Source: Siphonodentalium dalli
Lineage: Eukaryota; Mollusca; Scaphopoda; Gadilida; Siphonodentaliidae
NCBI GenBank assembly: GCA_032622095.1
Contig: CP136062.1
Location: forward strand, 143,238,351 to 143,302,350
DNA length: 64,000 bases
Reading direction: 5' to 3'
In this document: piece after piece, positions 40,531 to 47,632 of the stretch
Layout of the letters: every line of letters begins with the position of its first letter
Position numbering within the stretch: the first letter of the stretch is position 1
Made by a program: the position numbers and the translations under genes
Notes under the pieces: model-generated
What the model was told of the DNA's origin: nothing
Databases searched by the model: none
The model's input: only the letters and a program-made list of their open reading frames with translations

Positions 40531-42648
40531 TGAGGGTGACGACCCCCTCCCCATGGCATCCGGCTTAAAATGGACCCCGGCATCCGGAATACGCCATAAC
40601 AGAGAGGCGGCATCCGGAATACTATTTGATTAAATTTATTGAAAACAGACTCGGGAACGAAGTGAACGTTGGCATGAGGTATTGGAATTGGTCTCCGTAT
40701 TGGCTATAGTAATGATTTGATTTAGCAGCTTTACGGAAAGATTAAACTTTTTACTAAAATACTAAATGTATGATCTCGATATCATACATATATATGCCCT
40801 GTCTAACTTACTTGCGGCCATATTGGATCCACCAGGTCCGGTTCCGTGGTTTTAGTGCTACAGTTCAAAGTTTTGGAGTAGAATTTCCATATATGACATA
40901 AATGGAAGACATGAATATTCAAAAGCTCCATATATGGAAATGCTACTCCATGCAGTACTTTGATATGTAGCAATAAAACAACCGGGGCTGCATGGAAGAA
41001 TCTCTGATACCACGGAACCGGACCTGCATGGTGGATCTAATATGACTGCGAATTAATGACATATGATATGGCGTATTGGGTGGGGGTGAAAGGCATAGAC
41101 CATGTTCCAAATGACAGGAGTGGTATAATATACTGAATGAGGAGAAGTTGAAGTGGCATGTGCGGAAACCACCTAGCTAATCTTGGTTGACCGTTCATGG
41201 TCGTACACGGTAGTATTGAACACCAGGGACACGCAAATAGAAAACTAACATCTTTTTAATATTTAATATTTCAAATTAAAGGTACTCAATCAGAGGGTCT
41301 CCATATCATCACATTCCAACAAGAACGACAACATGTTTTGAAATGCAGCTTCAGTTATCAGAATCTAATAATTGCCCAAATATAACGAAAAGCACAATCA
41401 ACTATAGTATAAAATTCCACAAAACCTGTTATTTATCAACATTTTGTTCAACGAAATTTTGCCGGTTTGTCAAATATCTAACACAAAAAGCCACTTGATT
41501 TTAGAGTTATCAATCTTTACCCGCAATTTGGTCAATGCAATTCTTCTCGTTGACTGTCTATTGGGCCACTAAAATAATAGATTTCAAACATCGATATTTG
41601 ATCACTCTGAGCTGTGATGGATGGGTTTCTCGACTCGAATCAAATATGTTTACCCCCCCCCCCCAGTGTAGTTCGAGACTCCGAGTCTTAACCCAATCGC
41701 CATTCGCCAAGGGCATATTCTTTTGTCAACACCGCCCTGATTGTACTACTTAGATTGTCTTCTCCGTTGAAGTTTAGTCCAACACTTCGAGTTTCAAACT
41801 TGTTAATGGTGTTATTAAAGGTACGGTTGGCCTTGGCGGTGGGTATCCTGTGAAAATATTTCCACCCGTCAAAAACCGCCACAAACAGAATGAACATCAA
41901 AATGTAGACAGACTTTGTCCGTATATAAATAAGAAATATCGCATAAACAGTATGTTATTCTCATATGTTTAACCATTGTTATGTAAACAAAAGCATAAAA
42001 AGTTACTTTTCTGGTGTTTGTTTATATTATGATGGTAAACATAAAGAGCGTTCTTTGTTGGTGGATTCCTGATATGGAACTAATAAAGAGCGTTTATGCC
42101 ATTTGTGTGTGATTAGCCAGTAGCATTGTGCTGTCCTCTGTAACCCAATCAGGCTCTTGCTTAGGTAAAATATAGTAGGTATTTATGATAACATGCGTTT
42201 ACGCGATGGTCATGGTATATATGAACGAAACTGTATGCGTTTTAATGTTTTTCTGTCTACGGTGTTTGGAACAAATATGAATATTTTCGACAATTAAGGC
42301 CTCACGTGCCTTTAAATTGAAGTCGCATGCAGGCTTCTAAATACATTATTCAAAATTTAATAAAAATTAATTACATATTCAAAATTATTGCCAAGCAGAC
42401 ATCAGATGGGCGACAACTCTATCGGATAATATTATCTAACACACCGATATCGCAGATCAGCATTGCGTATATTTAGATATGTCAGATGTGATAACGAGAC
42501 GTATAATTAGCTAAATTGTGGAAAATAGAGTGTCCGAGCAAAGAAATATAAATTAGCGGACGTAATTTCGTTGCGTTTTTGCTGTTTAACGTCAAGAAAA
42601 TTATCAATGGAAGCATCCGGCATCCGATATATGTGCCCGACGTCATCC
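40531..42648. mobile_element. Left part of an older repeat interrupted by the Polinton
   Basis: Starts TGAGGGTGACGACCCCC at 40531. The inverse, GGGGGTCGTCACCCTCA, ends at 60228 beyond the Polinton, and TATT flanks both ends. CATCCGG-rich segments (for example GCATCCGGAATACGCCATAA) occur on both sides. This suggests one transposon of about 2.2 kb that the Polinton entered. A foldback (about 40811-41055) and a segment related to the 61171-61642 element (about 41277-41720) lie inside. No gene. Confidence 0.5.
40811..41055. mobile_element. Foldback element
   Basis: Left GGATCCACCAGGTCCGGTTC with CGTGGT, right ACCACGGAACCGGACCTGCA with GGTGGATC: imperfect arms of about 110 bp around the TTCCATATATG centre. 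Confidence 0.6.
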
Positions 42649-42654
42649 GGCGTA
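42649..42654. repeat. Polinton target-site duplication, left
   Basis: GGCGTA, identical to 60149-60154. A 6-bp duplication is the hallmark of Polinton/Maverick integration. Confidence 0.9.
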
Positions 42655-43040
42655 AGTAGTAATGGGGGGCACTATGGCCCAGTACCCCCCAGTGGGGGGC
42701 ACTATGGCCCAGTACCCCCCAGTGGGGGGCACTATGGCCCAGTACCCCCCAGTGGGGGGCACTATGGCCCAGTACCCCCCAGTGGGGGGCACTATGGCCC
42801 AGTATCGAATACTGGACGATCTATGGTCCAGTATTCGATACTGGGCCATAGTGCCCCCCACTGGGGGGTACTGGGCCATAGTGCCCCCCCACTGGGGGGT
42901 ACTGGGCCATAGTGCCCCCACTGGGGGGTACTGGGCCATAGTGCCCCCCACTGATGGGTACTGGGCCATAGTTCCCCCCCTGAGGATAGATATTCCTGTC
43001 ATTGATGTGATATTTCTGATCGGAAAAAATGAAAATGGTC
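42655..43040 (+). repeat. Left terminal inverted repeat, outer copy
   Basis: After AGTAGTAAT come five 30-bp units (TGGGGGGCACTATGGCCCAG...), then the core CAGTATCGAATACTGGAC-GATCTATG-GTCCAGTATTCGATACTG (about 42811-42854), then about five units in inverted orientation, the last ones degenerate (CTGATGGG), and a unique stretch GAGGATAGATATTCCTG to about 43040. The whole repeat is therefore itself a palindrome. It matches the right terminus read inward, including the orientation of the 8-base core loop. Confidence 0.9.
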
Positions 43041-43420
43041 GTAATGGGGGGCACTATGGCCCAGTACCCCCCAGTGGGGGGCACTATGGCCCAGTACCCC
43101 CCAGTGGGGGGCACTATGGCCCAGTACCCCCCAGTGGGGGGCACTATGGCCCAGTACCCCCCAGTGGGGGGCACTATGGCCCAGTATCGAATACTGGACC
43201 ATAGATCGTCCAGTATTCGATACTGGGCCATAGTGCCCCCCACTGGGGAGTACTGGGCCATAGTGCCCCCCACTGGGGGGTACTGGGCCATAGTGCCCCC
43301 ACTGGGGGGTACTGGGCCATAGTGCCCCCAACTGATGGGTACTGGGCCATAGTTCCCCCCTGAGGATAGATATTCCTGTCATTGATGTGATATTTCTGAT
43401 CGGAAAAAATGAAAATGGAC
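43041..43420 (+). repeat. Left terminal inverted repeat, inner duplicate with inverted core
   Basis: A second full copy of the terminal repeat, joined at GTAATGGGGGGC without the AGTAGT terminus. The 8-base loop reads CATAGATC instead of GATCTATG, the exact reverse complement, while flanking units keep their order. It then runs into the unique GGAAAAAATGAAAATGGAC sequence also found next to the right TIR. Confidence 0.9.
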
Positions 43421-43505
43421 TTAGAATTATTTTTTTTCAAAAGGAAAATCTCACTTTGGAAAATATCAATTAGCAATCAAGAGTTTTTCTTTTCGAATAT
43501 TTGGT

Positions 43506-43521
43506 GGCCCTGAAAAGGGCC
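43506..43521 (-). terminator. Histone-type 3' stem-loop after the OTU-like gene
   Basis: Minus strand: AAAAC, GGCCCTTTTCAGGGCC, ACCAAA. Six-base-pair stem, UUUC loop, 19 nt after the stop codon. A purine-rich GAAAAGAAAAAC follows, in the place of a histone downstream element. Confidence 0.8.
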
Positions 43522-43540
43522 GTTTTATTTTTGTTATAGT

Positions 43541-44008
43541 TTAGAATCCGCCACATTGAACTTCTTTGTTCGCCAAAACTTCAATTGATTTGTCTCCTCG
43601 CCTCATCCATATTTCGCATTCACAATAATGCTCGTGGCAAACGTGTGGGATCCACACTAGAGTTATTGATGACTTGAATCTTGGTGTTGATTTGTAGCCG
43701 CCTTTGGTAGCATCAAACATGACGATAGGTCGCTGTATAACAGTCGCCGCTAATTCAACCATCAATCTTGATTCAGCCAAAAGTGGTGTGCGCCGTAAAT
43801 CTTGTGCCGACGCACCAAGTTCGTCACTCTCTGCGTAGTACAGGTCAACTGCCGCATCTCTCAGAACCATCCATCCATCGGTCGTCCCGTAAACCGCAAC
43901 GCTGAGTGCCCTCCAAAACAGAGATATTTCTTCGCCGCCGCACACTGCTTTACAGTATACCCCCTGTACCATTATCTCGTCAAGATCTGTTATGTTTACA
44001 GCAGTCAT
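43541..44008 (-). CDS. OTU-like protein lacking the catalytic cysteine (155 aa)
   Basis: OTU proteins are cysteine proteases that cut ubiquitin conjugates. Here the pattern GGEEISLFWRALSVAVYG (residues 24-41) sits where OTU domains have D-G-x-C-L-[FY]-R-A-[LI]; Ser29 is in the cysteine position and the preceding Asp-Gly is absent. Further matches are VLRDAAV (48-54), QRPIVMFD (92-99) and a late HEHYCE (125-130), whose His127-Tyr128 fits the catalytic His region. So this may be a ubiquitin-binding pseudoenzyme or a false resemblance; no search was possible. I place the start at 44008 because the sequence TTCAAAG-ATG at this point is conserved in the duplicated cassette (45615), whereas upstream codons lie in the leader. 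It shares a divergent promoter with the gene at 44632 and ends in a histone-type stem-loop. Cytosolic or nuclear; no signal peptide. Confidence 0.6.
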   Translation of the reverse strand: MTAVNITDLDEIMVQGVYCKAVCGGEEISLFWRALSVAVYGTTDGWMVLRDAAVDLYYAESDELGASAQDLRRTPLLAESRLMVELAATVIQRPIVMFDATKGGYKSTPRFKSSITLVWIPHVCHEHYCECEIWMRRGDKSIEVLANKEVQCGGF

Positions 44009-44041
44009 CTTTGAATGTAGAATAAGTCTGAAGATCCGTCT

Positions 44042-44595
44042 TGAACATATATTACGATTGTGCGGGCGGTAGAGAAAGCACATAATACTTTGACGTTAAA
44101 AATGACAAATGCTTCCTGACGTTGTGTTTCTTTACAGTGCATTATCTGTAGTTTTCACTATTTCGATATGTTATAGATTAAATTCATGATAGTATATGCA
44201 ATTAATTAAGATGTTTTAACATATGAATTCATCTTCGTTCATAAACGATGACCAAGTAAAGTTATCGATTGTAATGATGAAGAAAAATGTTCAGTATGTT
44301 TTCTTGTGTTCAGTTTTATGTATAAAATATGTACATCTCCAAAAACAAAACTAGAAAAACATTCCATATTTTCCTAACGAGGTAACAAATATATCAATCA
44401 TGTGTACCAAATAATAGATAATGATCTAACGAAATAAAAAACATTTGTTTGATCGCTATGCAATAATGATCAAGAAAAATATGAATGCTGATCCGTCTCT
44501 GAAAAAACACAATGCCAGGAAACATTTGTCAATTTTAACGTCAATGCGACATGTGATTTCATTGACGCCCGTGTCAAATGTATAAAAATATTTTC
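44042..44595. promoter_or_regulatory. Divergent promoter, copy 1
   Basis: A ~554-bp intergenic block nearly identical to 45652-46206. The plus-side TATA box TATAAAAA is at 44580-44587, 45 nt before the ATG at 44632. The minus-side TATA-like element (TAATATATG) is near 44053-44045. Each edge carries, in inverted orientation, versions of the motif GTCAA...CATGTG.TTTCTCTACCGCCCG; in this copy the two edges have diverged. Confidence 0.75.
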
Positions 44596-44631
44596 GAATT
44601 TGATCAACGTTACATTGCATTGCTATCAAAG

Positions 44632-45120
44632 ATGGATCCGTTAACAGAATTTCTTCAGAGTGAGATATACAGTAATCCTGTTGTACAGAATACATATGCG
44701 GCACCACAGTCAACAGGCCAAGCTAATACGACAATGACTATAGGTGGAGATACACTCATTTTAAAAGCGATTTTAGATGAACTGAGATGTCTTCGCAGGG
44801 ATATTGACGTGAAAACACAAGTAACGCATCAAGAAGTAAAAGTGAATCTTCGTTTCGTTGCAGAAGAGATAGATATACCAATCAGGGTTCATGATGTTCA
44901 GAGATCGAAAGAACAGAAACAGATCAAAAAAGAAAAAATATTATCGGCGAAAGAAAAAGAACCTAAAAGTATCATGAAGCCTTCTACTGAGACAAAAGTC
45001 AGATTTCGTCTTCCTTGTAAAGAATCTAAAGATACAGAGAAAAGTGATGAATTCGCAAAAGCTATTGGTTCTCATGGGAAAGATATGTCAAGATATAAGA
45101 AAAACACAAAACGATGTTAA
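44632..45120 (+). CDS. Lysine-rich protein of unknown function (162 aa)
   Basis: Starts MDPLTEFLQSEIYS. The frame is open further upstream to an ATG at 44578, but that codon overlaps the TATA box, so 44632 is the better start. The N-terminal third is polar; residues 37-60 (GGDTLILKAILDELRCLRRDID) suggest a short amphipathic helix; the C-terminal half is rich in Lys/Glu (KEQKQIKKEKILSAKEKEPK) and looks disordered and nucleic-acid-binding. No family recognised. It is transcribed from the right side of divergent promoter copy 1 and followed 22 nt after its stop by a histone-type stem-loop. Confidence 0.7.
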   Translation: MDPLTEFLQSEIYSNPVVQNTYAAPQSTGQANTTMTIGGDTLILKAILDELRCLRRDIDVKTQVTHQEVKVNLRFVAEEIDIPIRVHDVQRSKEQKQIKKEKILSAKEKEPKSIMKPSTETKVRFRLPCKESKDTEKSDEFAKAIGSHGKDMSRYKKNTKRC

Positions 45121-45142
45121 AGTCAGATGATAATTTTAAAAC

Positions 45143-45158
45143 GGCCCTTTTCAGGGCC
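45143..45158 (+). terminator. Histone-type 3' stem-loop after the 162-aa gene
   Basis: AAAAC, GGCCCTTTTCAGGGCC, ACACACA, then AAAAGGTTACTCTTTC. The stem, loop and flanks fit the metazoan histone consensus. Confidence 0.8.
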
Positions 45159-45369
45159 ACACACATTTCCCAAAAGGTTACTCTTTCATTGCTGAAAAAA
45201 TCAAAAACACGATTGTTCAATTTATATTTTATTCAACAACAAATATTTGCAAGTATATTTTGTTTTAAATTATTCGTGGCGTGATTTTTTCAAAACAAAA
45301 CATAGGGTACAAAGAACATTATTAGTTATTAAGCAATGCTAAAAGTTTTTCTTTTTGAAAAAATTGGTT

Positions 45370-45413
45370 GGTCCTGAAAAGGACCGTTTTTGTTTTTGGC
45401 CCTGAAAAGGGCC
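45370..45413 (-). terminator. Tandem pair of histone-type stem-loops
   Basis: Minus strand, proximal (45413-45398): AAAAC-GGCCCTTTTCAGGGCC. Distal (45385-45370): AAAAAC-GGTCCTTTTCAGGACC-AACCAA. The C-G pair of the first has become T-A in the second, so pairing is kept. AAAAAGAAAAAC follows the distal loop, as after the OTU-like gene. The first loop begins 14 nt after the stop codon at 45427. Confidence 0.8.
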
Positions 45414-45426
45414 GTTTTGTATGGCA

Positions 45427-45615
45427 TCAAAGTTCACGCCACGATTTTCTTTTGAGACTTTTGCTTTTGTTCCAACGCTGTTGTTTTTTGCATATTTGCA
45501 TAACCAGTTTTGCACTGGCGGTTACTTCTTTTGCGTGTTCGCCCCGCATTATCTGGGGTGTTAGCCCTATCGTTCCTCTTAGTATAGACATCAACGGTTC
45601 GGGGGTTTCGGACAT
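45427..45615 (-). CDS. Small basic protein (62 aa), unknown
   Basis: Occupies the same place in cassette 2 as the OTU-like gene in cassette 1. The leader and the TTCAAAG-ATG context are homologous, but the protein (MSETPEPLMSILRG start, KSKSLKRKSWREL end) is unrelated and much shorter. Predicted mainly helical with a basic tail. It is followed by two histone-type stem-loops. No family recognised; it may be a decayed or replaced cargo gene. Confidence 0.5.
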   Translation of the reverse strand: MSETPEPLMSILRGTIGLTPQIMRGEHAKEVTASAKLVMQICKKQQRWNKSKSLKRKSWREL

Positions 45616-45651
45616 CTTTGAATGCAGAATAAAAATTGTTCACGGCCGTGT

Positions 45652-46206
45652 TTGAACATATATTACGATTGCGCGGGCGGTAGAGAAAGCACATGTCGCA
45701 TTGACTTTAAAAATGACAAATGCTTCCTGACGTTGTGTTTCTTTACAGTGCATTATCTGTAGTTTTCACTATTTCGATATGTTATAGATTAAATTCATGA
45801 TAGTATATGCAATTAATTAAGATGTTTTAACATATGAATTCATCTTCGTTCATAAACGATGACCAAGTAAAGTTATCGATTGTAATGATGAAGAAAAATG
45901 TTCAGTATGTTTTCTTGTGTTCAGTTTTATGTATAAAATATGTACATCTCCAAAAACAAAACTAGAAAAACATTCCATATTTTCCTAACGAGGTAACAAA
46001 TATATCAATCATGTGTACCAAATAATAGATAATGATCTAACGAAATAAAAAACATTTGTTTGATCGCTATGCAATAATGATCAAGAAAAATATGAATGCT
46101 GATCCGTCTCTGAAAAAACACAACGCCAGGAAACATTTGTCAATTTTAACGTCAATGCGACATGTGATTTCTCTACCGCCCGTGTCAAATGTATAAAAAT
46201 ATTTTC
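45652..46206. promoter_or_regulatory. Divergent promoter, copy 2
   Basis: Nearly identical to 44042-44595. The plus-side TATAAAAA is at 46192-46199, 33 nt upstream of the ATG at 46232. Both edges carry the same motif facing outward: GTCAATGCGACATGTG followed by TTTCTCTACCGCCCG (plus side about 46152-46182, minus side about 45705-45675). The core promoter is thus mirror-symmetric. A CATGTG E-box is embedded. Confidence 0.75.
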
Positions 46207-46231
46207 ACTTTTTCAGTGAACTTCATTCATT

Positions 46232-46582
46232 ATGCCGTCTCTAAAGAAATTTTTCAAGAAGCTATGGAGGAAGAGAGATTCGTCAGAGGAGACGAAAATC
46301 AGAACCTATAGGAAATGGCAGGATTCTCCTAAACAAAAGGTGGTGCAGAAACAGATGTTAACAGATTTTCTGGCTCGGCGACGACCATCGGCTGAAGTAT
46401 GTGATCAAGAACCAAGCAATCTTGATCTCGTGGAGATCTTGTCACAGATCTCGAAGAAAGATCTGTGCAATGCAGCAATTGACAGCTTCGCTCAGGCTGC
46501 TGCGGCGCACAGATCAAACCCTACTTGGTCTGTGACAATTAATCCCAACGGGATATATCCTGATTTGGCAGAATTTTTATGA
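46232..46582 (+). CDS. Basic protein of unknown function (116 aa)
   Basis: Starts MPSLKKFFKKLWRKRDSSEE, a strongly basic amphipathic N-terminus, then QKQMLTDFLARRRPS and a helical, Ala-rich segment (LCNAAIDSFAQAAAA). It ends NPNGIYPDLAEFL. The N-terminus could bind nucleic acid or membranes. No family recognised. TATA box 33 nt upstream; a histone-type stem-loop begins 19 nt after the stop. Confidence 0.7.
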   Translation: MPSLKKFFKKLWRKRDSSEETKIRTYRKWQDSPKQKVVQKQMLTDFLARRRPSAEVCDQEPSNLDLVEILSQISKKDLCNAAIDSFAQAAAAHRSNPTWSVTINPNGIYPDLAEFL

Positions 46583-46600
46583 ATTCTGGAAAAGAAAAAC

Positions 46601-46616
46601 GGCCCTTTTCAGGGCC
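46601..46616 (+). terminator. Histone-type 3' stem-loop after the 116-aa gene
   Basis: GAAAAAC, GGCCCTTTTCAGGGCC, ACCCACA, then CAAAAAGGTTACTCTTTC. This is the closest of the five to the canonical AAAAC/ACCCA flanks. Confidence 0.85.
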
Positions 46617-46690
46617 ACCCACATTCCCCAAAAAGGTTACTCTTTCATAGCTGAAAAAAACAAAACAAAACACGATTGTTCAATTCATAA

Positions 46691-46696
46691 TTTATT
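46691..46696 (-). terminator. Poly(A) signal of the CCHC gene
   Basis: AATAAA on the minus strand 32 nt after the stop codon of the gene at 46728-47312, and no histone-type loop on that strand. So neighbouring genes appear to use different 3'-end modes. Confidence 0.55.
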
Positions 46697-46727
46697 CACA
46701 ATATAATTTTCAAATGTTTGTATCGAT

Positions 46728-47312
46728 TCATTTATCTGTTTTTGGAATGTAGAATTGTCTCAGCTTCTTTTTCTTGGAAGTTTTCTTGGAATTTTCAAAA
46801 TCTGGATGCTTATCTTCAGATTTGTTCTGTGAATCATTCGTAGGATCAACAGGTCGGGGTTGTTTGAAAACATCTGATGTTGTAGACATCTCTTCAGTTT
46901 TGATAACTGCATTTTGTTCTTGTATTGTTACTGCTTGTAGACTTTTTTGTATAGTTTTCACATTTTTTTTGTCGTCGAAATCTGTTTTACATTGGAAGGA
47001 CCAATGGGAGTCTTGTCCGCATTTGTAACAGTAACCATATGGTGGTTTCCAATTTTTATCAGCTTTGTTTTTCTCTTTTTTCTCTTGCCATTGCATTTTG
47101 TTACAAAATTTAAACAAATCAGTAGAGATCTGTCTCAATTCGACAAGATTATCTTGAATTTTTCTAGTCTGTAGTAGTGTAGATTTTTTTGATTCTTCTT
47201 TATGCAGCTCAATATAGCTCTCTTCAATAACTGCAGGCCTTGGTCTTTTTCTAACAATATCTTCTTCGCTGGCGGAGTCGTCTGAAACAGGTCTTTTGAT
47301 TCTCTTAAACAT
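46728..47312 (-). CDS. CCHC zinc-knuckle protein (194 aa), divergent partner of the polymerase
   Basis: Residues 95-108 (CYKCGQDSHWSFQC) form a C-x2-C-x4-H-x4-C zinc knuckle, a single-stranded nucleic-acid-binding module. The first 32 residues (MFKRIKRPVSDD... VIEES) are identical to those of the DNA polymerase encoded on the other strand, because the start of both genes lies in the arms of an inverted repeat. This shared part has KRIKRP and RKRPRP basic clusters and probably targets both proteins to the nucleus. The middle is helical and Lys/Gln-rich; the C-terminus is basic (KKTSKKKKLRQF). A single-strand binding or replication accessory role is an inference from the motif and the shared promoter. 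Confidence 0.75.
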   Translation of the reverse strand: MFKRIKRPVSDDSASEEDIVRKRPRPAVIEESYIELHKEESKKSTLLQTRKIQDNLVELRQISTDLFKFCNKMQWQEKKEKNKADKNWKPPYGYCYKCGQDSHWSFQCKTDFDDKKNVKTIQKSLQAVTIQEQNAVIKTEEMSTTSDVFKQPRPVDPTNDSQNKSEDKHPDFENSKKTSKKKKLRQFYIPKTDK

Positions 47313-47632
47313 TTTTGTCTTGAGTTTTTGTCAGCAAAAAATATTGCGACTGGCTTCTTCGGAGTTGAAGTGTAAAGTGTATAATTACACAATTTTAACA
47401 CCTGCTTTTATAGCAGTCACGATGAAAAATGCTATAAAAGCAAGTGTAAAATTGTGTAATTATACACTTTACACTTCAACTCCGAAGAAGCCAGTCGCAA
47501 TATTTTTTGCTGACAAAAACTCAAGACAAAAATGTTTAAGAGAATCAAAAGACCTGTTTCAGACGACTCCGCCAGCGAAGAAGATATTGTTAGAAAAAGA
47601 CCAAGGCCTGCAGTTATTGAAGAGAGCGATAT
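47213..47632. promoter_or_regulatory. Mirror-image divergent promoter shared by polymerase and CCHC genes
   Basis: Two arms of about 200 bp (47213-47414 and 47431-47632) are near-perfect inverted repeats around a 16-bp spacer. Each arm holds a TATAAAAG box (47412-47405 on minus, 47433-47440 on plus), a leader of about 90 nt and the first 32 codons. The main visible difference is near the centre (TTTTAACACCTGC versus TTTTACACTTGC). Both mRNAs would have essentially the same 5' end. Confidence 0.9.

Noticed and set aside
42661-42811. Regular 30-bp repeats as a CRISPR array
   Set aside because: The units are contiguous with no unique spacers, lie in an animal genome and form the Polinton terminus.
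42571-43382. Long open frames on both strands with Gly-His-Tyr-Gly-Pro repeats in the left TIR
   Set aside because: The 30-bp unit is exactly ten codons without stops, so several frames stay open. They are by-products of the terminal repeat, not proteins.
44578-44631. Upstream ATG at 44578 as the start of the 162-aa gene
   Set aside because: It overlaps the TATA box that is conserved in the second promoter copy, so it lies upstream of any transcript from that box.
45427-45615. 62-aa protein as a histone H4 remnant (EHAK..TA resemblance), suggested by the histone-type loops
   Set aside because: The match is a few residues only, the rest does not align with the histone fold, and the other three genes with loops are clearly not histones.
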